This document shows positions 56,630 to 64,000 of a DNA stretch of 64,000 nucleotides, in pieces. A program made the translations under genes and the position numbers. Below the pieces are notes generated by a model. The model was not told the origin of the DNA. It ran no database searches and was given only the letters and a program-made list of their open reading frames with translations. The first letter of the stretch is position 1, and every line of letters begins with the position of its first letter. The stretch comes from Nocardioides ferulae (lineage in GTDB: Bacteria > Actinomycetota > Actinomycetes > Propionibacteriales > Nocardioidaceae), in NCBI RefSeq assembly GCF_003660455.1, contig NZ_QZVR01000015.1, positions 62,001-126,000 of the forward strand, read 5' to 3'.

Positions 56630-58189
56630 TCAGCAGTCGGGGAGCGGGGCGGGACGCTCCACTCCGCGCAGCAGGAACAGCCGGCGGCCATCGCCGCAGA
56701 CGGCGCCGTGCTCGACGTACCGCTCCTCGACGGTGCGCTCGAGCGGTGGGCCGACGGCTGGGTTCCACGAGGAGAACGGCACCCACTCGACGAGCCAGGT
56801 CGGGGCGTCGGGGCCGGACAGCAGTGCCCGCAGCTCGGCGCGGTCCGGGTCGAGCGTGCGCATCGGCAGGCTCCACAGGAAGCGGTACGGCGAGGGCATG
56901 CCGGTCTCGAGCTGCAGGTCCGGCCGGCCGCCGTAGACGACGAGGGTGTCGCCGGGCCGGGCCGAGTCCGCGAGCGCGGAGCCGCTGGCGACCTCGTCCA
57001 GCTCCTGCTGCCCGGTGGCGTTCCAGCCGACCCAGACGACCAGCGAGACCACGGCCGAGCCGGCGGTCGCGAGCACCAGGCCGCGAGCCCACTTCCCGAC
57101 CGCGGAGGGCCGCGGGCTCAGCAGCGCCACGGCCAGCACCGCCCCGGGCACCAGCGGGAAGAGGTAGTCGCGCCAGAAACTGCCGCCGCCGGCCACCCCG
57201 GCCAGGTCGACCGTGATCATCGCCAGCGCGGCGGCGGTGACCGGGGCGGCCGCCCGCCAGGCCCGGCGTACGCCGAGCAGGAGCGCGGCCAGCAGTGGAG
57301 CCAGCCCGGTGCCCACGGCGACCAGGAGCAGCAGCAGCGCCCGCCGGGCGGGAGCGTCCATGCTCTCGGAGGTGAGCACGGAAGAGGCCTCGGAGCGGAA
57401 GCCGACGACGGTGTACCAGAGCGTGTCGAGGTGCACGCCCGCTCCGACCGCCCAGGCGACGGTGGCCAGCACCGGCACCAGGGCGCCGGCGGCCAGGGCG
57501 GCCAGCAGCCCGACCAGCCGCCGACCCGTCGACCGTTCACGCCCACCCGGCGTGTCTGCGGGAATCGGTGACGGGTCGGCGAACGGGGCGGCGAGGAGCA
57601 GGACGCCGGCGAACACCAGGCCGCCGACCAGGTTCTGCTTCAGGCCCACCGCGAGCGCGCCCAGCACCCCGGCGAGCGCGGCGTGCAGGGACGCGGTGAG
57701 CAGCGAGGTGGACGACGCGCGCAGGGCCAGCAGGGCCGCGAGCACCGCGCCCAGCACCAGGGGCAGCGCCAGCACCTCTCCCTTCACCGCGACGACGTTG
57801 AGCTGGGGCGTGACGAGGAGGGCGCCGGTGGCCAGCGTGGCCCAGCCCACCGCCGCACGGCCCCCGACCAGGGCGGCCACCCGGGCGGCGAGCAGCACGG
57901 TGAGCCCGCACCCCAGCGCACCCACGACCCGCAGCGTCATCGGCCCCGCGAGCGCGTCGGCCGCGGCGACCACGGCCACCAGGCTCGGTGGGCGGTCGAC
58001 GAAGTAGGGGCCGTAGAGGGTCTCCGCGCCCGGCTCCCAGGCCCGGGCGACCAGCAGGAAGCCCGCCTCGTCCGCGCGCAGGGGCCGGGCCAGCCCCACC
58101 AGCCGGATCAGCACGACCGACACGGCGACCACCGGCGGCAGGTGCCGCCACCCCACCCAGGCGGGGGCCTGGAGGAGACGGCGGTGCAT
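56630..58189 (-). CDS. GT-C-type membrane glycosyltransferase
   Basis: 519 residues with about ten hydrophobic helices. The first extracytoplasmic loop carries DEAGFLLVARA, the acidic pair common to GT39/ArnT-like glycosyltransferases, followed by LYGPYFVDRPP. The C-terminal ~110 residues are a soluble extracytoplasmic domain. Such enzymes move a sugar from a polyprenyl-phosphate to protein, lipid or wall polymer on the outer face of the membrane. No donor-synthesis gene is nearby, so the target is unknown. Confidence 0.82.
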   Translation of the reverse strand: MHRRLLQAPAWVGWRHLPPVVAVSVVLIRLVGLARPLRADEAGFLLVARAWEPGAETLYGPYFVDRPPSLVAVVAAADALAGPMTLRVVGALGCGLTVLLAARVAALVGGRAAVGWATLATGALLVTPQLNVVAVKGEVLALPLVLGAVLAALLALRASSTSLLTASLHAALAGVLGALAVGLKQNLVGGLVFAGVLLLAAPFADPSPIPADTPGGRERSTGRRLVGLLAALAAGALVPVLATVAWAVGAGVHLDTLWYTVVGFRSEASSVLTSESMDAPARRALLLLLVAVGTGLAPLLAALLLGVRRAWRAAAPVTAAALAMITVDLAGVAGGGSFWRDYLFPLVPGAVLAVALLSPRPSAVGKWARGLVLATAGSAVVSLVVWVGWNATGQQELDEVASGSALADSARPGDTLVVYGGRPDLQLETGMPSPYRFLWSLPMRTLDPDRAELRALLSGPDAPTWLVEWVPFSSWNPAVGPPLERTVEERYVEHGAVCGDGRRLFLLRGVERPAPLPDC

Positions 58190-58356
58190 GCCTCCAGCAT
58201 GGCGGACGGCGTCCGCGCGGCGCTCGCGGGTTTGTCGGTGCCTCGGACATGCCCCGGAAACACCGGTGACCAGGTTGCGAAATCCGGTGCACGCACAGTG
58301 GCCTCGAGCCGGTCACCCCGGCCACCACCACCGACCCCCACACCCAAGGAGGCGCC

Positions 58357-59268
58357 ATGCTCTGGAGAGTCCGCACCACCCTTCCCGACCGACCCGGCGC
58401 ACTCGCCGGCCTGGCGCACGACTGCGGCGTCGCGGGCGTCAACATCCTCGGCCTGCAGATCTTCCCCGGCATCGAGGCGGTCACCGACGAGCTGGTGCTG
58501 CGCACCCCTGACGACTGGGGGGTCGACCGGCTGACCGAGCTGGTCCAGGGCGCCGGCGGCCACACCGTGGTGGCCGCCCCCTGCACGGAGGCGGCGCTGA
58601 CCGACCAGCCGGCCCGCTACGTGCGGGCCGCCCGGTCGATCCTGGCCCAGCCCGCGTCGTTCCCCGAGGTGGTGGCTCAGCTCTTCGACGCCGAGGCGGA
58701 CCCGCCCGGCGGCACCGAGACCCTCGACGTGATGGAGATGACCGTCGGTGACGTCGTCGTGCAGGTGCACCGGAAGGCACCGTTCACCGCGACCGAGCAC
58801 GCCCGCGGCGCGGCCATCGCCGACCTGGTCGGCGACGTGCTCGGCCGCAGCCACCCGGCGTACGCCGTGGCGCCAGGGTTGCCAGGGCCGTCGGGCAGGC
58901 GGATGGGCGGCGGCACCACGGTCTCCCTGGTCCGCGACGGCGACACGGTCTCCGCCGTGGCCGACGAGACAGTGGTGGGGGTGGCCGTGGTGCGCGCGCC
59001 GGCGCCCGACGAGCCTGCGGCGCGGCCGGTGACGCTGCGGGTCGACCCCGGGTGGCAGCGACGCGGGATCGGCACCCGGCTGCTCCTCGAGGGGGCCCGG
59101 CTCGCGCACGACCTCGGCGCCGGGGAGATCGTGTTGACCACCCGCGCCGACAACCAGGCCGCGCTGCCGATGGTGCTCGCCACCGGACTGCGCGGCCGGA
59201 TCCGGATGGCCGCCGACATGCTCACGGTGCGGGTGCCCGTGCGCGACCTGCGGCCGGTGTCGGCCTGA
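58357..59268 (+). CDS. ACT-GNAT protein, possible amino-acid-regulated acetyltransferase
   Basis: 303 residues from ATG 58357 with AAGGAGG upstream. Residues ~1-75 form an ACT domain (LPDRPGALAGLAHDCGVAGVNILGL). The C-terminal half, from ~150, is a GNAT domain with VDPGWQRRGIGTRLLLEGARLA as acetyl-CoA loop. This architecture is that of actinobacterial amino-acid-regulated protein acetyltransferases (AAPat), in which an amino acid bound to ACT activates lysine acetylation. A poorly conserved middle segment joins the domains. Just upstream of guaB, 21 bp apart, so probably co-transcribed. Confidence 0.78.
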   Translation: MLWRVRTTLPDRPGALAGLAHDCGVAGVNILGLQIFPGIEAVTDELVLRTPDDWGVDRLTELVQGAGGHTVVAAPCTEAALTDQPARYVRAARSILAQPASFPEVVAQLFDAEADPPGGTETLDVMEMTVGDVVVQVHRKAPFTATEHARGAAIADLVGDVLGRSHPAYAVAPGLPGPSGRRMGGGTTVSLVRDGDTVSAVADETVVGVAVVRAPAPDEPAARPVTLRVDPGWQRRGIGTRLLLEGARLAHDLGAGEIVLTTRADNQAALPMVLATGLRGRIRMAADMLTVRVPVRDLRPVSA

Positions 59269-60792
<1,524 letters not shown>

Positions 60793-60885
60793 GCAGGGTT
60801 GAGCCAGGCCGGCCGAGGCGCGAGCGCCTGTCGGGCCGACGGGCGCACCGGCGGAGCCGTCCGGGGCCACGGATAGGCTGCTCCG

Positions 60886-61992
60886 GTGACCGACATCGAG
60901 ATCGGCCGTGCCAAGCGCGGCCGCCGCGCCTACTCCTTCGACGACATCGCGATCGTGCCCTCCCGGCGCACCCGCGACCCCGAGGAGGTCAGCACCGACT
61001 GGCAGATCGACGCCTACCGGTTCGAGATCCCGGTGCTGGCCGCGCCGATGGACTCGGTGATGTCGCCGGCGACCGCGATCGCCTTCGGCCGCTTCGGTGG
61101 GCTGGGGGTGCTGAACCTCGAGGGCCTGTGGACCCGCTACGAGGACCCCTCCTTGCTGCTCGAGGAGGTCGCGCAGCTGCACGGCGACGAGGCGACCCGC
61201 CGGATGCAGCAGATCTACACCGAGCCGGTGAAGGCCGAGCTGATCGCCGAGCGGCTGCGCGAGGTGCGCGAGGCCGGGGTGACCGTCGCCGGCGCGCTCT
61301 CACCCCAGCGCACCAAGGAGTTCGCGAAGACCGTGGTCGACGCCGGTGTCGACATGTTCGTCATCCGCGGCACCACCGTCTCCGCCGAGCACGTCTCCTC
61401 GCAGGCCGAGCCGTTGAACCTCAAGGAGTTCATCTACGAGCTCGACGTGCCGGTGATCGTGGGCGGCTGCGCCACCCACCAGGCCGCCCTCCACCTGATG
61501 CGCACCGGCGCGGCCGGCGTCCTGGTCGGGTTCGGCGGCGGCGCCGCCCACACCACCCGCACCGTGCTGGGCGTGGCGGTCCCGATGGCCTCCGCCGTGG
61601 CCGACGTCGCGGCGGCGCGCCGCGACTACCTCGACGAGTCCGGCGGCCGCTACGTGCACGTGATCGCCGACGGGTCGATCGGCATGTCCGGCGACCTGGC
61701 CAAGGCGATCGCCTGCGGGGCCGACGCGGCGATGGTCGGCTCCCCGTTCGCCCGGGCCACCGACGCCCCCGGCCGCGGCTTCCACTGGGGGGCCGAGGCG
61801 CACCACTCGCAGCTGCCGCGCGGCCAGCGGGTCGAGTTCGACACCGTCGGCACCCTCGAGGAGATCCTGTTCGGGCCGTCGCGGGTCGCCGACGGCACGA
61901 TGAACCTGATCGGGGCCCTGAAGCGCTCGATGGCCACCACCGGCTACACCGAGCTGAAGGAGTTCCAGCGCGTGGAGGTCGTGGTCGGGTGA
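60886..61992 (+). CDS. guaB3: GuaB3 family IMP dehydrogenase-related protein
   Basis: 368 residues from GTG 60886. Homologous to the IMPDH barrel but without the CBS pair and without the SICTT catalytic loop; the family signature KRGRRAYSFDDIAIVPSRRTRDPEEVS is at the N-terminus. GuaB3 proteins are typical of actinobacteria and cyanobacteria, and some reduce GMP to IMP; the activity here is unproven. Its stop overlaps the next start (GTGA). Confidence 0.9.
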   Translation: MTDIEIGRAKRGRRAYSFDDIAIVPSRRTRDPEEVSTDWQIDAYRFEIPVLAAPMDSVMSPATAIAFGRFGGLGVLNLEGLWTRYEDPSLLLEEVAQLHGDEATRRMQQIYTEPVKAELIAERLREVREAGVTVAGALSPQRTKEFAKTVVDAGVDMFVIRGTTVSAEHVSSQAEPLNLKEFIYELDVPVIVGGCATHQAALHLMRTGAAGVLVGFGGGAAHTTRTVLGVAVPMASAVADVAAARRDYLDESGGRYVHVIADGSIGMSGDLAKAIACGADAAMVGSPFARATDAPGRGFHWGAEAHHSQLPRGQRVEFDTVGTLEEILFGPSRVADGTMNLIGALKRSMATTGYTELKEFQRVEVVVG

Positions 61993-62777
61993 GGGTCGCG
62001 GCCGGGCAGGCGGTCGCCGTCAGCGGCGACCTCGAGGCGAACGTCCGCACGGCCGCACGGCTCACCCGGCTCGCCGCCACCCAGGACGTCCGGGTCCTCG
62101 TGCTGCCCGAGGCGTTCCTGACCGGCTACGACGTCGCCGCGTTCGACGGCCCGCTGCCGGACGCCGCGGAGCTCGACGCCGCGTGGTTGGACCCGCTCCG
62201 CGAGGAGGCCGCGGCCGGCGTCACGGTCGTCGTCGGCACCGCCCTGACCCGCGACTCTGAGCGCCGCCTGTCGCAGATCGTGGTCCGGCCCGGCGGCGCC
62301 GCGCTCGCGCCGTACGACAAGCAGCACCTCGACGGCCTCGAACGCACCTTCTTCGGCGTCGGCGACCACGGCACCTCGATCACCGTCGACGGCCTCGACC
62401 TCGGCCTGTCGATCTGCTACGACGGCTGCTTCCCCGAGCACGCCCAGGCCGCGGCCCGCGACGGGGCCGTCGGCTACCTGTGCTCCGCGGCGTACTTCCC
62501 CGGCGGCGCCCACCGCCGCGACCTCTACTACGCCGCCCGCGCCGTCGAGAACGGCATGTACGTCGTGCTGTCCGGGCTCACCGGCCGCTGCGGGGCGTTC
62601 GAGTTCATCGGCGGATCGGCCGTCTTCGACCCCGAGGGCCGCCCGATCGCCCGGCTCGGCGAGGAGGAGGGGCTCGCCATCGCCGACCTCGACCCGGAGG
62701 TGGTCGCGCAGACCCGGGCCACGCACACCATGATCAGCGACCACCGCGCCTCGCTCGGGCCACGGGTGCGGGCCTGA
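61989..62777 (+). CDS. Carbon-nitrogen hydrolase (nitrilase superfamily)
   Basis: 262 residues from GTG 61989, overlapping guaB3 by 4 nt. The Glu41-Lys111-Cys143 triad is in LPEAFLTGYD, PYDKQHLDG and SICYDGCFPE. It ends in ISDHRASLGPR, near the end of the fold. Such enzymes hydrolyse amides, often deaminated glutathione or small-molecule amides. Coupling to guaB3 is notable but the substrate is unknown. Confidence 0.85.
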   Translation: MRVAAGQAVAVSGDLEANVRTAARLTRLAATQDVRVLVLPEAFLTGYDVAAFDGPLPDAAELDAAWLDPLREEAAAGVTVVVGTALTRDSERRLSQIVVRPGGAALAPYDKQHLDGLERTFFGVGDHGTSITVDGLDLGLSICYDGCFPEHAQAAARDGAVGYLCSAAYFPGGAHRRDLYYAARAVENGMYVVLSGLTGRCGAFEFIGGSAVFDPEGRPIARLGEEEGLAIADLDPEVVAQTRATHTMISDHRASLGPRVRA

Positions 62778-62828
62778 CGCGGCCCAGGCCGGACTCCGCA
62801 CGGGCTGCACGTCGGCCGCATGGCCGGG

Positions 62829-64000
62829 TCAGCGCTCGACCAGGCCGGGGGTGCGGCCGAGGCCGTGCACGGCGGCGGCGATGTCGCGGCGGGCGGCCAG
62901 CAGCCCGGGGTCGCCGGGCGTCCGCTCGAGGGCGGCGACCACGCGGCGCACCCGCAGCGGCCCGGCGCTGGGCCAGTGCCCCCAGCTGATCGGCAGGTAC
63001 GCCGCCTCGCTCACCGCGAACCCGCCGCCCGGCCGCTCGGTGAAGGTGAACTCCACCGCGATGCCCTGGTAGGTCGCCGGCCGGGTCGCCTCCTGCTGGG
63101 CGACCATGTTGCCCATCCCGTAGGCCACCCAGGTGCCGTTGACCTTCGTCACCGGCTGCACCACGTGGGCGTGCTCGCCGACCACCAGGTCGACGTCGGG
63201 GGAGCGGGTCAGCCGGTCGACGAGCGCGACCTGGTCGGCGTTGGGGAGGTGGTCGTACTCCGTGCCGCCGTGCAGTGCCACCACCACGACGTCCGCCCCG
63301 GCGTCGCGGGCCGCACGCGCCTGGGCGAGCAGGTTCTCGGCGTCCCACAGCGACACCGACCACTCCCGGCCCTCCGGCAGCGGGAAGCCGTTGAGGCCGT
63401 AGGTGCCGGCGACCAGTCCGACCCGCACCCCGTCGTCGGTGGTCAGCACGACCGGCCGGCGCCGCTCGGCGGCGCTGCGGAACGTGCCGACCGGCCGCAC
63501 CCCCGCGGCGTCGAGCAGGTCCGCGGTGCGCACGAGTCCGTCGTACCCCTGGTCGAGGCTGTGGTTGGAGGTGGTCACACAGGCGTCCCAGCCGAAGTCG
63601 CCGAGCCAGCCGGCGATCGCCGGGGGAGCGGCGAACACCGGATAGCTCTGGTACGCCGCGCCGGGGGCGGCGAACGGCACCTCCTCGTGGCAGACGGCGA
63701 GGTCCGCCGCGCGCACCGGGCCGCGGAGATCGGCGAACATCGGGTCGAGGTCCAGGCCGCTCGCACCGGCCGCCGCGGCGTCGGCCTCGGCGCTGAGCCA
63801 CACCGTGTCGTGCCAGAGCAGGTCGCCACCGAACAGCAGCGATGCCTCGCGTGGCGCGGGATCCTCCGGGGCGGGCCCGTCGCCTCTCGGCCGGGACGCC
63901 GGGGCAGCCGGGGCGGCCGGGGCCGTGGCGGCCGGATCGTCGACGGACGCGTCGGCGAGGGGATCGTCGCCGTCGCAGCCGGTGAGCAGGCCGAGGACCG
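62829..64000 (-). CDS. CapA-family lipoprotein (5' end beyond the window)
   Basis: At least 390 residues; the start lies past 64000. Reading from the right edge, the frame opens in a signal peptide with lipobox LLTGC, then a Pro/Ala/Asp-rich linker (about 40 residues), then the CapA/PgsA-type metallophosphoesterase-like domain: LLFGGDLLWHD, the NHSLDQGYDG helix, VVALHGGTEYDHLPN, VVGEHAHVVQPV and YGMGNMVAQQ. CapA-type proteins are linked to poly-gamma-glutamate export, but many actinobacterial members have other, unknown roles. No other capsule genes are in view. Confidence 0.85.
   Translation of the reverse strand, partial: VLGLLTGCDGDDPLADASVDDPAATAPAAPAAPASRPRGDGPAPEDPAPREASLLFGGDLLWHDTVWLSAEADAAAAGASGLDLDPMFADLRGPVRAADLAVCHEEVPFAAPGAAYQSYPVFAAPPAIAGWLGDFGWDACVTTSNHSLDQGYDGLVRTADLLDAAGVRPVGTFRSAAERRRPVVLTTDDGVRVGLVAGTYGLNGFPLPEGREWSVSLWDAENLLAQARAARDAGADVVVVALHGGTEYDHLPNADQVALVDRLTRSPDVDLVVGEHAHVVQPVTKVNGTWVAYGMGNMVAQQEATRPATYQGIAVEFTFTERPGGGFAVSEAAYLPISWGHWPSAGPLRVRRVVAALERTPGDPGLLAARRDIAAAVHGLGRTPGLVER

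Noticed and set aside
56460..56936. Plus-strand open frame downstream of groEL
   Set aside because: It covers the inverted repeats and then runs antisense to the glycosyltransferase gene; no ribosome site or domain.

Overview
The window looks like part of the chromosome of a high-GC actinobacterium, most probably a member of the Nocardioidaceae (Nocardioides-like). The grounds are the very high GC, many GTG starts, a mycothiol-dependent formaldehyde dehydrogenase (mycothiol is an actinobacterial thiol), a GuaB3 paralogue beside guaB, an S9 protein with a long acidic N-terminal extension, a His-tailed GroEL, MMPL and SigE-family genes, and an actinobacterial housekeeping order (rplM-rpsI-glmM ... 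coaA/glmS-acpS-nnr-alr ... tsaE-tsaB-rimI-tsaD ... groES-groEL ... guaB-guaB3). The genus is inference; no rRNA, tRNA or marker comparison is available here.

Layout. 1-3.7 kb: a complete branched-chain-amino-acid-type ABC importer (livG-livF-livH-livM and the 5' end of a substrate-binding lipoprotein) on the minus strand, divergent from a PucR-type regulator (3.9-5.2 kb). 5.2-10.9 kb: a DUF1707 protein, then a minus-strand catabolic operon (SDR, two acyl-CoA dehydrogenases, an HSL-type hydrolase) divergent from its probable TetR repressor, with a clear TAAGC-N4-GCTTA operator between them. 10.9-20.3 kb: aldo-keto reductase, RutE-like nitroreductase, GNAT, PAP2-family membrane protein, ABC-F ATPase with a two-domain GNAT, an HtrA-type protease, and an acyl-CoA ligase broken by a single-base deletion. 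20.5-25 kb: a large secreted choice-of-anchor A/DUF11 protein, a YihX-like phosphatase and citrate synthase. 25-44 kb: the housekeeping block (ribosomal proteins, amino-sugar synthesis, CoA and ACP maturation, NAD(P)H-hydrate repair, alanine racemase and the t6A tRNA-modification genes), interrupted by a 1522-residue secreted Fn3 protein on the minus strand. 44-48 kb: a SigE-family sigma factor with a membrane beta-propeller partner, and an MMPL exporter. 48.5-52.2 kb: mycothiol-dependent formaldehyde detoxification (mscR plus an MBL hydrolase), a B12-binding-domain protein and a small membrane protein. 52.2-56.6 kb: a repeat-rich intergenic region, a THUMP-like methyltransferase, groES-groEL under two CIRCE-type operators, and a second repeat cluster. 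56.6-64 kb: a GT-C glycosyltransferase, an ACT-GNAT protein, guaB, guaB3, a nitrilase-family hydrolase and a CapA-type lipoprotein cut off by the window end.

The most unusual items are: a repeat family with a strict spacing of about 32 bp, found in two convergent-gene intergenic regions that flank the groESL block (six direct units in one, two direct plus two inverted in the other); a GNAT-TsaE-Nudix triple fusion at the tsaE locus; a DUF11 domain that seems to be split by a roughly 290-residue Cys/His-containing insert made of three related units; a roughly 50-bp near-palindrome embedded in the nnr coding sequence; a B12-binding-domain protein that keeps the cobalamin His but lacks the photoreceptor W-x9-EH motif; and a 16-codon leader ORF overlapping the SDR start. 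None has been tested against a database. I see no phage, transposase, CRISPR array, tRNA or rRNA.
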